A stretch of DNA of 64,000 bases, taken from contig NZ_BSNS01000009.1 in the NCBI RefSeq assembly GCF_030160115.1, positions 1 to 64,000 on the forward strand. Reading direction: 5' to 3'. Positions 16,212 through 25,628 of the stretch are shown piece by piece. The position numbers and the translations under genes are program-made. The number at the start of each line of letters is the position of its first letter. Within the stretch, counting starts at the first letter, position 1. The notes below the pieces were generated by a model, which did not search any database, was not told the DNA's origin, and saw only the letters and a list, made by a program, of their open reading frames with translations. This DNA is from Devosia nitrariae. Its GTDB lineage: Bacteria > Pseudomonadota > Alphaproteobacteria > Rhizobiales > Devosiaceae.

Positions 16212-16243
16212 TGATGTGCGGCCATCTGTTGACCAAAGCCAAA

Positions 16244-16268
16244 ATCCTGGATAATTAATATCCAGGAT
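16244..16268. promoter_or_regulatory. Palindromic operator before the Rrf2 gene
   Basis: A perfect 9-bp inverted repeat, ATCCTGGAT and ATCCAGGAT, is separated by 7 AT-only bases (AATTAAT) and ends 11 bases before the rrf2-type start codon. The size and position fit an autoregulatory Rrf2 operator that would cover the promoter or ribosome-binding site. Confidence 0.7.
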
Positions 16269-16279
16269 ATGGATTGACC

Positions 16280-16780
16280 ATGAAACTCAGCGACGGCGTC
16301 GAACAGGCCATTCATTGCGTGCTGATGCTGTCGGGGCTGAAGCCTGACGGTGTGTTGCCGGCCCAAGCGCTCGCCGAATATCATGGCGTCTCGACGAGCT
16401 ATCTTCTGAAGCACCTGCAGGCCCTCGCCCGGGCACGGATTATCGAGTCCGTGCCGGGTCCCAAGGGTGGCTACCGGCTGGGCCGGAGCGCCGACAGGAT
16501 CACTTTGCTCGACATCGTCCTTGCCGTAGACGGACCCGAGCCGGCCTTCCGTTGTGCCGAAATCCGCCAGCGCGGCCCCAATCCGCTGCCACAGGAGGCG
16601 TTCCGCGCCCCCTGCGCCATCAACGCAGCAATGCTGCGGGCCGAGCAGGCTTACCGTGCCGAGCTGCGCAAGACGCGCATAGCCGAAATCTTCGACGCCG
16701 ATACCCCCCTCGGCCAGGCCATCAACAACCGCGCCTGCGCGTTCCGCAGTCTGTACGAACGCCGCCAGGAAGCGACCTGA
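16280..16780 (+). CDS. Rrf2 family transcriptional regulator
   Basis: This 166-residue DNA-binding protein has an N-terminal winged helix (LSDGVEQAIHCVLMLSGL; GVSTSYLLKHLQALARARII; GPKGGYRLGRSADRITLLDI), the standard Rrf2 layout. Cysteines lie at 13, 92, 112 and 153. The pair C92 and C112 is spaced more widely than the three clustered cysteines of IscR/NsrR, so a thiol redox switch is as likely as an Fe-S cluster. It precedes an AhpD-like gene by 24 bases and a DoxX gene, so it probably controls this peroxide/redox operon and itself through the palindrome at 16244-16268. Confidence 0.9.
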   Translation: MKLSDGVEQAIHCVLMLSGLKPDGVLPAQALAEYHGVSTSYLLKHLQALARARIIESVPGPKGGYRLGRSADRITLLDIVLAVDGPEPAFRCAEIRQRGPNPLPQEAFRAPCAINAAMLRAEQAYRAELRKTRIAEIFDADTPLGQAINNRACAFRSLYERRQEAT

Positions 16781-16804
16781 CTTTCCCACCAAGGAGCTAC
16801 GCCC

Positions 16805-17263
16805 ATGCAGCCACGCATCGATTTCCGCACCGCCGCCCCTGATGCCTATCAGGCAGTTTTTGCTCTGGAGAGCTATGTGCGCCAGAGTGGTGTGGACAAG
16901 GATCTGCTCCACCTCATCAAGCTGCGCGCCTCCTATCTCAACGGCTGCGCCTACTGCGTCGACATGCACGGGCGTGACGCGCTGAAGGATGGACACACCC
17001 AGCAGTGGGTCAACATGATCGCTGTCTGGGACGAGTCGCCGCTCTTTTCCGAGAAGGAACGCGCGGTGCTCGCCTGGACCGACGCCCTGACCTTCATTGC
17101 CCAGTCGCGCGCACCCGACAAGGATTTCGACGCCATGAGGCGGTTCTTCGACGAGGCCGAGATCACCCGTATCTCGGTAGCCGTCGCCACCATCAATGTG
17201 TGGAACAGGCTGGTGGTGAGCTCGCGTTCGCTGCACCCGATCGAGCATGCGACGGCGGCCTGA
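16805..17263 (+). CDS. AhpD-like carboxymuconolactone decarboxylase family protein
   Basis: This 152-residue protein is an alkylhydroperoxidase AhpD-type disulfide reductase. The catalytic motif is GCAYCVDMH, with Cys48 and Cys51 and the proton-relay His55. The flanking helices (LLHLIKLRASYLN and SPLFSEKERAVLAWTDALT) are those of the AhpD-core family. It likely reduces peroxides or recycles a peroxidase. AAGGAG lies about 10 bases before ATG. It sits between the Rrf2 regulator and a DoxX gene, a common redox-stress grouping. Confidence 0.9.
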   Translation: MQPRIDFRTAAPDAYQAVFALESYVRQSGVDKDLLHLIKLRASYLNGCAYCVDMHGRDALKDGHTQQWVNMIAVWDESPLFSEKERAVLAWTDALTFIAQSRAPDKDFDAMRRFFDEAEITRISVAVATINVWNRLVVSSRSLHPIEHATAA

Positions 17264-17332
17264 GCCGGCGCTGTCGAAATCGTCGCGGTTCGCTCGTCAT
17301 AGGCAGGAGAACCACGATCAACGGAGCCGGTC

Positions 17333-17707
17333 ATGCCTGCCGATCTCGCCGCCAACATCCTCGTCGTCGCCCGTATTCTCATGGGCGGCGCCTTCTTCGT
17401 CGCCGGAGTGCGCAGTACGCAATCCTTTCCCAAGCTCGTGCCGGTCATGACGACACTCGGCGCGCCGTTTCCGCCTGTCGCCTTGGCCATCGGAATCGCA
17501 TTGAAGCTGGTGTGCGGCGCCGCATTGGCCCTTGGCCTTTGGCCGGCTTACGCGGCTGCCGGGCTTATCGTCTTCCTGATTGCCGCCACGCTGCTCTTCC
17601 ACAAATTCTGGACCTACCAAGGGCGCGAGCGGGTCGAGCACATCAACGCCTTCATCAGCAATACCGCCCTGGTCGGCGGATTCCTCGCCGTGGCCGTCTC
17701 GCTGTGA
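17333..17707 (+). CDS. DoxX family membrane protein
   Basis: The 124-residue protein has four hydrophobic helices and the DoxX signature ARILMGGAFFVAGVRS near the N-terminus. A conserved loop LLFHKFWTYQGRERVEHINAF lies before the last helix. It is the third gene of the Rrf2-AhpD-DoxX run, with 69 bases from the AhpD-like gene. A membrane redox role is plausible from context, though DoxX biochemistry is poorly known. It is related in plan to the protein at 14276-14638 and converges with rutR. Confidence 0.86.
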   Translation: MPADLAANILVVARILMGGAFFVAGVRSTQSFPKLVPVMTTLGAPFPPVALAIGIALKLVCGAALALGLWPAYAAAGLIVFLIAATLLFHKFWTYQGRERVEHINAFISNTALVGGFLAVAVSL

Positions 17708-17734
17708 GGCGGCCGGAGCCTGCCACGGCAGGCT

Positions 17735-18472
17735 TCACGCCCCTTTCTTTCTCGGGCTCAGCACGCCTGCCATGAACAGCTGCTCGAGGTAACGCGCCGC
17801 GTCTTCGAAGCGCCCCTCGCCGTTCCGGTCCTTGCCGAGCACGGCGCGGACCTGCACGTCGAAATCGGCATAGTGCTGGGTGGTGGCCCAGATCGAGAAG
17901 ATCAGGTGATAGGGATCGGTGCGGGCGATCTTGCCGGCATCCATCCAGCCTTCCAGGACCTTGGCCTTCTCGTCGACGAGGTTTTTGAGATCCACCTCGA
18001 TCATATCGATGATGTGCGGAGCGCCCTGCAGCATCTCGTTGGCAAATAGCCGGCTCTCGCGCGGGTAGTCCCGCGCCATCTCGATCTTGCGCCGGATATA
18101 GGAGCGGATCTCGGGGATCGGGTCGCCGTCCGCGTCTAGCGCTCGCAAGGGCTCGAGCCAGGTGGTGAGGAGCTCGGTGATCAGCCGCCGGTGGATATCT
18201 TCTTTCCTCGGGAAATAATAGAGGAGGTTCGGCTTGCTCATGCCGGCGACCTCGGCGATCTGGTCGATGGTCGAGCCGCGAAAGCCGTAGACCGAGAAGA
18301 CGTCCAGCGCCGCCTCGAGGATGATGTCCTGCTTCTCGCGCTGGATGCGGGTGAGGGGCCGCGGCTTTGCGGTCCTCCCTTTTGCAGGCTTGCTGGCGGG
18401 CTTCGCCCCCTCCGCCGCGGCGTGCTTGGGCAGCGTCGCCGCCTTGCCATTTTTCATCTTGATCGGCGGCAT
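17735..18472 (-). CDS. rutR: Pyrimidine-responsive TetR family regulator RutR
   Basis: The protein resembles E. coli RutR along its length: TIDQIAEVAGMSKPNLLYYFP in the helix-turn-helix, then DYPRESRLFANEMLQGAP, DEKAKVLEGWMDAGKI and DPYHLIFSIWATTQHYADF in the ligand domain. RutR binds uracil/thymine and leaves DNA when bound. I start at the ATG at 18472, which has AAGGCG five bases upstream; a GTG 22 codons earlier would run into the operator. The N-terminus carries a 50-residue Lys/Ala/Pro-rich tail absent from the enteric protein. A RutR-like site lies 36 bases upstream, so autoregulation is likely. It is divergent from the pyrimidine operon. Confidence 0.92.
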   Translation of the reverse strand: MPPIKMKNGKAATLPKHAAAEGAKPASKPAKGRTAKPRPLTRIQREKQDIILEAALDVFSVYGFRGSTIDQIAEVAGMSKPNLLYYFPRKEDIHRRLITELLTTWLEPLRALDADGDPIPEIRSYIRRKIEMARDYPRESRLFANEMLQGAPHIIDMIEVDLKNLVDEKAKVLEGWMDAGKIARTDPYHLIFSIWATTQHYADFDVQVRAVLGKDRNGEGRFEDAARYLEQLFMAGVLSPRKKGA

Positions 18473-18507
18473 TTTCGCCTTGCGAGAAACAATGGGAGTG
18501 CTAACCT

Positions 18508-18523
18508 TTTTCCAACTGGTCAA
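18508..18523. promoter_or_regulatory. Candidate RutR operator between rutR and the aminotransferase operon
   Basis: TTTTCCAACTGGTCAA matches the RutR consensus TTGACCA-NN-TGGTCAA at 12 of 14 defined positions, with a perfect right half. It lies in the divergent gap, 36 bases from the rutR start and 84 bases from the aminotransferase start. Together with 10253-10268 it defines a candidate RutR regulon. Confidence 0.72.
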
Positions 18524-18607
18524 AATTCTTGGTAACACGCTCCCGCGTCAAGAGCTAATAAACTTGAACCAAGAAGTCAGAAAATAAGTTTTAAGGGGCG
18601 TCGATAC

Positions 18608-19929
18608 ATGGATGCATATGCGGTTCCTAATAACCTGTCCGCATTCTGGATGCCGTTCACGGCCAACCGCCAGTTCAAGAAAAATCCCCGCATGTTCGTG
18701 GCAGCCAAGGACATGCACTATACGACCGCCGACGGGCGGCAGGTGCTCGACGGCACGGCGGGGCTCTGGTGCGTCAATGCCGGCCACTGCCGTCCCAAGA
18801 TCACCGAGGCGATCCAGCGCCAGGCTGCCGAGCTCGACTACGCGCCCGCCTTCCAGATGGGGCATCCCAAGGCCTTCGAGCTCGCCAACCGCCTGGTCGA
18901 ACTCGCGCCCGACGGGCTCGACCACGTGCTGTTTACCAATTCGGGCTCCGAGTCGGTCGAGACCGCCCTCAAGGTCGCGCTTGCCTATCACCGGATAAAG
19001 GGCGACGGCAGCCGCTTTCGCCTCATCGGGCGCGAGCGCGGCTATCACGGGGTCAATTTCGGCGGCATCTCCGTCGGCGGGATCGTCTCCAACCGCAAGA
19101 TGTTCGGGACGCTTCTGACCGGCGTCGATCACCTGCCGCACACGCATGATCTTGCCAGGAACGCCTTTACCCGCGGTGAACCCGAGCACGGGGCCGAACT
19201 TGCCGACGAGCTCGAACGGATCGTAACGCTCCATGATCCCTCGACCATCGCGGCGGTGATCGTCGAGCCGGTCGCGGGATCGACCGGCGTTCTCGTTCCA
19301 CCCAAGGGCTATCTGCAAAAGCTGCGCGACATCACCAGGAAGCACGGGATCTTGCTGATCTTCGATGAGGTGATCACCGGCTTCGGACGCCTCGGCACGC
19401 CCTTTGCCGCCGACTACTTCGGCATCACGCCGGACATCATGGTGACCGCCAAGGGCTTGACCAACGGCGTCATCCCTATGGGCGCCGTGCTGGTCTCGGC
19501 CGATGTCCACGACGCCTTCATGACCGGCCCCGAACACCTCATCGAATTCTTCCACGGCTACACCTATTCGGGCAACCCGATCGCTTCGGCCGCCGGTATT
19601 GCGACACTTGAGACCTACAAGGAAGAAGGGCTTCTCCAACGCGGAACCGAGCTCGGGCCTTACTGGGGCGACGCGCTGCATTCGTTGAAGGGCGAACCGC
19701 ACGTCATTGACGTCAGGAATATCGGGTTGGTGGGAGCCATCGAGCTCGAGCCCATTGCCGGGCAGCCGACCAAGCGCGCCTTCTCGGCGTTCGTCAAAGC
19801 CTACGAGGCGGGGTACCTCATCCGCACGACCGGCGATATCATCGCCCTCTCGCCGCCGCTGATCGTCGAGAAGCACCATATCGACGAACTCGTCGACGGC
19901 ATAAGGCAGGTCCTGAGGGAGGTCGATTG

Positions 19930-19930
<1 letters not shown>
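18608..19930 (+). CDS. Beta-alanine (omega-amino acid)--pyruvate aminotransferase
   Basis: This class-III PLP aminotransferase probably moves the amino group from beta-alanine (or 3-aminoisobutyrate from thymine) to pyruvate, giving malonate or methylmalonate semialdehyde. In its 440 residues I see the PLP phosphate region [15 protein letters not shown] (111-125), [11 protein letters not shown] with Asp253, and the Schiff-base Lys282 in TAKGLTNG. The N-terminus [15 protein letters not shown] is typical of the beta-alanine:pyruvate group. The ATG has AAGGGG nine bases upstream. It starts the pyrimidine operon and overlaps the dehydrogenase gene by one base, so product hand-off in this pathway is coherent. 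Confidence 0.92.
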
Positions 19931-21426
<1,496 letters not shown>

Positions 21427-21456
21427 TCCGATGCTCAGTGCTCGAATCGGCGCCGG

Positions 21457-21597
21457 TCCCCTCACCCTAACCCTCTCCCCAGAGGGGCGAGGGGACGCTG
21501 GGGGAAGCGCCAGTGGACCCACTGAAACTCCAGGGCCAGCGGAGCCAATCGCCTCGCCCCTCCGGGGAGAGGCCGACGCGAAGCGGCGGGTGAGGGG
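21457..21597. repeat. REP pair, CCCCTCACCC type, copy 1
   Basis: The element opens CCCCTCACCCTAACCCTCTC, contains the hairpin CTCCCCAGAGGGGCGAGGGG, and closes with CCTCGCCCCTCCGGGGAGAG and GCGAAGCGGCGGGTGAGGGG. The outer ends are inverted (CCCCTCACCC / GGGTGAGGGG). It separates mmsA from the first DUF559 gene and its last bases include that gene's likely GTG start. Confidence 0.88.
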
Positions 21598-21961
21598 CCG
21601 GAAGGCGCAACCCGCTCAGGTTTCTCGGGCGCGCGCCCTGCGTTCAGTGAAGACGGATGCCGAGAACCGCCTCTGGTACCACCTGCGCGATCGCCGATTG
21701 GACGGCCTGAAGTTCGTGCGCCAGCTGCCTGTGGCCGGCTACTACTACGCCGACTTCGCCTGCCGAGAAGCGATGTTGATCATCGAAGCCGATGGTGGGC
21801 AGCATTCCGACTCCGCATACGACTTGCGGCGCGACGCGGCCATCAGGGCCGCCGGATATAGCGTCCTGCGTTTCTGGAATACCGATATCCTCCAGAACAC
21901 GGCATTCGTTCTGGAGCAGATCCGCCAAGCCAACCAATCTCAACCTGCAAGCGACGAGTGA
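21590..21961 (+). CDS. DUF559 endonuclease-like protein, copy A (REP-associated)
   Basis: This is a PD-(D/E)XK-fold DUF559 protein, related in fold to Vsr-type nucleases. The core is RLWYHLRDRRLDGLKFVRQL, ADFACREAMLIIEADGGQH and GYSVLRFWNTDIL; the Asp in YADF and the Glu/Asp in IIEADGGQH are candidate metal ligands. DUF559 activity is not established to my knowledge. Two starts are possible: an ATG at 21431, which would translate the REP into a low-complexity leader (LTLTLSPEGRG-), or the GTG at 21590 inside the REP end, which gives the normal 123-residue family length and which I prefer. The gene interrupts the pyrimidine operon, ending 4 bases before the next start. Confidence 0.82.
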   Translation: MRGRKAQPAQVSRARALRSVKTDAENRLWYHLRDRRLDGLKFVRQLPVAGYYYADFACREAMLIIEADGGQHSDSAYDLRRDAAIRAAGYSVLRFWNTDILQNTAFVLEQIRQANQSQPASDE

Positions 21962-21965
21962 GTCC

Positions 21966-23216
21966 ATGACCGCCCCGGGAGAAAACCTTCGCATCAACGG
22001 CGACCGCCTCTGGGACAGCATCATGGAAATGGCCCGTATCGGCCCGGGCATTGCCGGCGGCAACAACCGGCAGACGCTGACCGATGCCGACAAAGAGGGA
22101 CGTGCGCTGTTCCAGCGCTGGTGCGACGACGCGGGCCTCTCCATGGGCGTCGACAAGATGGGCACGATGTTCATGACACGGCCCGGTACCGATCTCGATG
22201 CGCTGCCGGTCTATGTCGGCAGCCACCTCGACACGCAGCCGACCGGCGGCAAGTATGACGGGGTCCTGGGCGTGCTCTCCGGGCTCGAGATCGTCCGCTC
22301 GATGAACGACCTTGGAATCAAGACCAGGCACCCGATCGTCGTCACCAACTGGACCAATGAGGAAGGCGCGCGCTTCGCTCCGGCGATGCTCGCTTCTGGC
22401 GTTTTTGCCGGTGTCCATACCCTGGACTATGCCTATGCCCGCAAGGACTTTGACGGCAAGACGTTCGGTGAGGAACTCGAGCGCATCGGCTGGGTCGGTG
22501 ACGAGGAGGTCGGCGCGCGCCCGATGCACGCCTATTTCGAGTACCATATCGAGCAGGGCCCCATCCTCGAGGCCGAGAACAAGCAGATCGGCGTCGTCAC
22601 CCACGGCCAAGGGCTCTGGTGGCTGGAGTTTACCCTCACCGGCAAGGAAGCCCATACCGGCTCGACGCCGATGGCCATGCGCGTCAATGCCGGGCTCGCC
22701 ATGGCCCGCGTCTTCGAGATGGTGCAGACAGTCGCCATGGACAATCAACCGGGCGCCGTCGCCGGCGTCGGCCAGGTCAAGTTCTCCCCCAATTCGCGCA
22801 ATGTCCTGCCCGGCACTGTGGTCTTCACCGTCGACCTGCGTTCACCCGACCGGGCAAAGCTCGACGCCATGCGCGTTCGTATCGAGGCCGAGGCCAAGAC
22901 CATCGCCGGCGCGCTCGGCGTCGACTGCGCCGTCGAGGCGGTCGGCCATTTTGATCCGGTCACCTTCGATCCGACGCTGGTCGAGCGCGTGCGCAAGGCC
23001 GCCGAGGACTTGGGCTACACTCACATGGATATCGTCTCGGGCGCCGGCCACGACGCCTGCTGGGCCGCAAAAGTCGCGCCGGCCACCATGGTCATGTGCC
23101 CCTGCGTCGACGGCCTCTCCCACAACGAGGCCGAGGAGATCTCCAGGGAATGGGCGGCGGCGGGGGCGGATGTGCTGTTCCACGCCGTGATCGAGACGGC
23201 GGAGATTGTGGAGTGA
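21966..23216 (+). CDS. hyuC: Zn-dependent beta-ureidopropionase / N-carbamoyl amino acid hydrolase
   Basis: This M20-family amidohydrolase removes the carbamoyl group from N-carbamoyl-beta-alanine, giving beta-alanine, CO2 and ammonia. The 416-residue protein shows GSHLDTQPTGGKYDGVLG with metal ligands His87 and Asp98, NWTNEEGARFAP with Glu132/133, HIEQGP with His194, and AHTGSTPM in the dimerisation lid, ending in SGAGHDACWAA and SHNEAEE. It follows a DUF559 gene by 4 bases with GAGTGAG as a possible SD, and precedes a REP. The pathway neighbours make N-carbamoyl-beta-alanine a better substrate than other carbamoyl amino acids. Confidence 0.92.
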   Translation: MTAPGENLRINGDRLWDSIMEMARIGPGIAGGNNRQTLTDADKEGRALFQRWCDDAGLSMGVDKMGTMFMTRPGTDLDALPVYVGSHLDTQPTGGKYDGVLGVLSGLEIVRSMNDLGIKTRHPIVVTNWTNEEGARFAPAMLASGVFAGVHTLDYAYARKDFDGKTFGEELERIGWVGDEEVGARPMHAYFEYHIEQGPILEAENKQIGVVTHGQGLWWLEFTLTGKEAHTGSTPMAMRVNAGLAMARVFEMVQTVAMDNQPGAVAGVGQVKFSPNSRNVLPGTVVFTVDLRSPDRAKLDAMRVRIEAEAKTIAGALGVDCAVEAVGHFDPVTFDPTLVERVRKAAEDLGYTHMDIVSGAGHDACWAAKVAPATMVMCPCVDGLSHNEAEEISREWAAAGADVLFHAVIETAEIVE

Positions 23217-23235
23217 ACGTGAGCGCTGCAAAGGT

Positions 23236-23360
23236 CCCCTCACCCGCCGCTGCGCGGCGACCTCTCCCCCAGAGGGAGAGGTATACCCGGTGCCGGCGCA
23301 GGGCCCTCTTCACCTCTCCCTGGGGGGAGAGGTCGACGGCGAAGCCGGCGGGTGAGGGGG
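23236..23360. repeat. REP pair, CCCCTCACCC type, copy 2
   Basis: The element opens CCCCTCACCCGCCGCTGCGC, includes CCTCTCCCCCAGAGGGAGAGG and CCTCTCCCTGGGGGGAGAGG, and closes GCCGGCGGGTGAGGGGG. The last GAGGGGG lies 4 bases before the ATG of the second DUF559 gene and could act as its ribosome-binding site. Confidence 0.88.
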
Positions 23361-23364
23361 CCTT

Positions 23365-23799
23365 ATGACCACGCTCAAGACCAAATTTGCTGCCCGAAAC
23401 GCCAAGACGCTCAGAACCAACTCGTCCGACGCCGAGCGCAAGCTTTGGTCGAAGCTGCGCAACCGACAGCTAGCCGGGTGCAAATTCGTTCGCCAGTTGC
23501 CCGTCGGCCGGTTCATCGCTGATTTCGCCTGCCGCGAGCGCGATCTCATCATTGAGCTTGATGGCGGTCAGCACGACGAAAATGCTGTTGCCGATGCGCG
23601 GCGTACAGCGATCCTGGAACAATACGGCTATGCGGTCATACGGTTTTGGAACACGGAAGTTCTGACCAATATCGACGGCGTTCTGTACGTCATCAGGGAT
23701 CATCTTGAGAAGGCCCCCTCACCCGAGCTTCGCTTTGCGAAGACCGATCTCTTCCCCAAAGGGAGGGATGAGGGCGCAACTGAGGGAATGGAACCATGA
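23365..23799 (+). CDS. DUF559 endonuclease-like protein, copy B (REP-bracketed)
   Basis: This second DUF559 protein shares with copy A the pattern E-x-x-LW-x-x-LR-x-R-x-L-x-G-x-KFVRQLPV, ADFACRE, LIIE-x-DGGQH and V-x-RFWNTE, but the two differ at many positions and so are not a recent duplication. The nuclease core ends near residue 117. The last 28 residues (from KAPSPELRFAKTD) are encoded by the downstream REP at 23714-23774, and the stop overlaps the dihydropyrimidinase ATG by 4 bases. The gene is thus bracketed by REP sequence on both sides inside the pyrimidine operon. A PD-(D/E)XK fold is likely; the role is unknown. Confidence 0.82.
   Translation: MTTLKTKFAARNAKTLRTNSSDAERKLWSKLRNRQLAGCKFVRQLPVGRFIADFACRERDLIIELDGGQHDENAVADARRTAILEQYGYAVIRFWNTEVLTNIDGVLYVIRDHLEKAPSPELRFAKTDLFPKGRDEGATEGMEP
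23714..23774. repeat. REP half-element, CCCCTCACCC type, copy 3
   Basis: CCCCCTCACCCGAGCTTCGC and TTTGCGAAGACCGATCTCTT lead to CCCAAAGGGAGGGATGAGGG. It is a single short unit with the local hairpin CTTCGCTTTGCGAAG. It encodes the C-terminal tail of the second DUF559 protein and precedes hydA. Confidence 0.78.
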
Positions 23800-25247
23800 C
23801 CACAGTCATCAAGAACGGCACGATCGTGACCGCCGACATGACCTATGAGGGTGACGTCAAGATCGCCCACGGCAAGATCGTCGAGATCGGCAGGCACCTC
23901 GAGGGCGAGGAGGTGCTGGATGCGACGGGATGCTATGTCATGCCCGGCGGCATCGACCCGCACACGCATCTCGAGATGCCGTTCATGGGCACCTATTCGT
24001 CCGACGATTTCGAGAGCGGTACGCGCGCCGCGCTTGCGGGCGGCACGACCATGGTCGTCGATTTCTGCCTGCCGAGCCCCAATCAGAGCCTCCTCGAGGC
24101 GCTTGCCATGTGGGACAACAAGACCGGCAAGGCGAGCTGCGACTTCTCCTTTCACATGGCTGTCACCTGGTGGGGCGAGCAAGTCTGGAAGGAAATGGCC
24201 GAGGTCGTCGATCGCGGCATCACCTCGTTCAAGCACTTCATGGCCTATAAGGGCGCGCTGATGGTCGACGATGACGAGATGTTCTCGTCCTTCCAGCGCT
24301 GTGCCGAGCTGGGAGCGCTCCCGCTTGTTCATGCCGAGAATGGCGACGTCGTCGCGCAGATGACGCAAAAGCTGCTCGATGCCGGCAACAACGGTCCTGA
24401 GGCGCACGCCTATTCCCGTCCGCCCGAGGTCGAGGGGGAAGCCACCAACCGCGCCATCATGATCGCCGATATGGCGGGCGTACCGCTTTACGTGGTGCAC
24501 ACCAGTTGCGAGCAGGCGCATGAGGCGATCCGCCGGGCCCGGGCCAAGGGCATGCGCGTCTACGGCGAACCGCTGATCCAGCACTTGGTGCTCGATGAGA
24601 CCGAGTACTTTAATACGGACTGGGACTACGCCGCCCGCCGGGTGATGTCCCCGCCCTTCCGCAACAAGCAGCACCAGGATTCGCTGTGGGCCGGACTGCA
24701 GTCGGGCTCGCTCCAGGTCGTCGCCACCGACCACTGTGCCTTCACCACGCAGCAGAAGCGGTTCGGGGTCGATAACTTCGCCAAGATTCCCAACGGTACC
24801 GGCGGGCTTGAGGACCGCCTGCCGGTGCTATGGACGAAAGGCGTCAACACTGGCCGCCTGACCATGAACGAGTTCGTGGCCGTGACCTCCACCAACATCG
24901 CCAAGATCCTCAACCTCTATCCACGCAAGGGCGCCATCGTCCTCGGCGCCGACGCCGACATCGTCGTCTGGGATCCCAAGCGCAGCAAGACCATCAAGGC
25001 CGACAGCCAGCAGTCGGTCATCGACTACAACGTTTTCGAGGGGATTGAGGTCACCGGGCTGCCGCGCTTCGTGCTCTCGCGGGGCAAGGTGTCGATTGTC
25101 GAGAACGAGGTCAGGACCGAGGTCGGCCACGGTAAGTTCGTTGCCCGCGAGCCAAGGAATCCAGTCAACCGGGCCCTCTCCCAGTGGAAAGAGATTTCCG
25201 CCCCGCGCAAGGTCGAGCGCTCGGGCATTCCGGCGACGGGGGTGTGA
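23796..25247 (+). CDS. hydA: Dihydropyrimidinase
   Basis: This binuclear zinc amidohydrolase opens dihydrouracil or dihydrothymine to the N-carbamoyl-beta-amino acid, the step between PreTA and the ureidopropionase. The 483-residue protein has all expected ligands: His56 and His58 in GGIDPHTHLEMPFMG, the carboxylated Lys152 in FKHFMAYKGAL, His179 in PLVHAENGD, His235 in LYVVHTSCEQ and Asp312 in VATDHCAF. D-hydantoinase is the alternative name for the same fold; the operon decides for dihydropyrimidinase. The ATG overlaps the preceding DUF559 stop by 4 bases. Confidence 0.94.
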   Translation: MTTVIKNGTIVTADMTYEGDVKIAHGKIVEIGRHLEGEEVLDATGCYVMPGGIDPHTHLEMPFMGTYSSDDFESGTRAALAGGTTMVVDFCLPSPNQSLLEALAMWDNKTGKASCDFSFHMAVTWWGEQVWKEMAEVVDRGITSFKHFMAYKGALMVDDDEMFSSFQRCAELGALPLVHAENGDVVAQMTQKLLDAGNNGPEAHAYSRPPEVEGEATNRAIMIADMAGVPLYVVHTSCEQAHEAIRRARAKGMRVYGEPLIQHLVLDETEYFNTDWDYAARRVMSPPFRNKQHQDSLWAGLQSGSLQVVATDHCAFTTQQKRFGVDNFAKIPNGTGGLEDRLPVLWTKGVNTGRLTMNEFVAVTSTNIAKILNLYPRKGAIVLGADADIVVWDPKRSKTIKADSQQSVIDYNVFEGIEVTGLPRFVLSRGKVSIVENEVRTEVGHGKFVAREPRNPVNRALSQWKEISAPRKVERSGIPATGV

Positions 25248-25628
25248 TTGGAACGTCCATCGCACGCGATCGCCTTAACAGTCTGGCTGCTTGTGGGCTG
25301 TCTGGCCGCCACGGCCGACAGCCTGGTGCTGCCGGGCACCTATGGGAACGCCGACGGCTGCACATACTTGGCTACCGGTGACCTCACCGGCGACGCCTTG
25401 CGCTACCTCACCAGTGAGGAAGTGGCGAGCTATGGTTCGGGCTGCCGGTTCGTCGCCGTCCACGCCGATGGCGCTGGCAACCAGCTCGCCCAGGGCATAT
25501 GCAGCTATGAGGGCGAGGAGTTTTTGGGCGCTGAAGATTACGTCATCACGCCCCCCGACGCCGATGGTCGCGTGCGCGTCTATACCGCCGCCGGCGAACT
25601 CTGGGACGAACTGGAGCCGTGTTCTTGA
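25248..25628 (+). CDS. Small exported protein of unknown function in the pyrimidine operon
   Basis: I do not recognise this 126-residue protein. It starts at a TTG placed directly after the hydA stop, gives a plausible signal peptide (hydrophobic ALTVWLLVGCLAATADS) and a small domain with four further cysteines (DGCTYL, GSGCRF, QGICSYEGEEF and the final CS). A lipobox is not clear. The stop overlaps the TTG start of the ABC ATPase gene. Its setting between a catabolic enzyme and an importer suggests a periplasmic accessory, which is only inference. The start codon is uncertain. Confidence 0.6.
   Translation: MERPSHAIALTVWLLVGCLAATADSLVLPGTYGNADGCTYLATGDLTGDALRYLTSEEVASYGSGCRFVAVHADGAGNQLAQGICSYEGEEFLGAEDYVITPPDADGRVRVYTAAGELWDELEPCS

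Noticed and set aside
16235..16250. Possible third RutR site (GTTGACCAAAGCC region, about 16229-16245)
   Set aside because: Only the left half matches (9 of 14), and it lies before an Rrf2 gene with its own palindrome.
17717..17734. Hairpin AGCCTGC / GCAGGCT between DoxX and rutR as terminator
   Set aside because: The 7-bp stem is short and lacks a T-run close to it; not strong enough to list as a feature.
21431..21589. N-terminal leader of DUF559 copy A from ATG 21431
   Set aside because: It would translate the REP into low-complexity sequence absent from DUF559 proteins; the GTG at 21590 gives the normal length.
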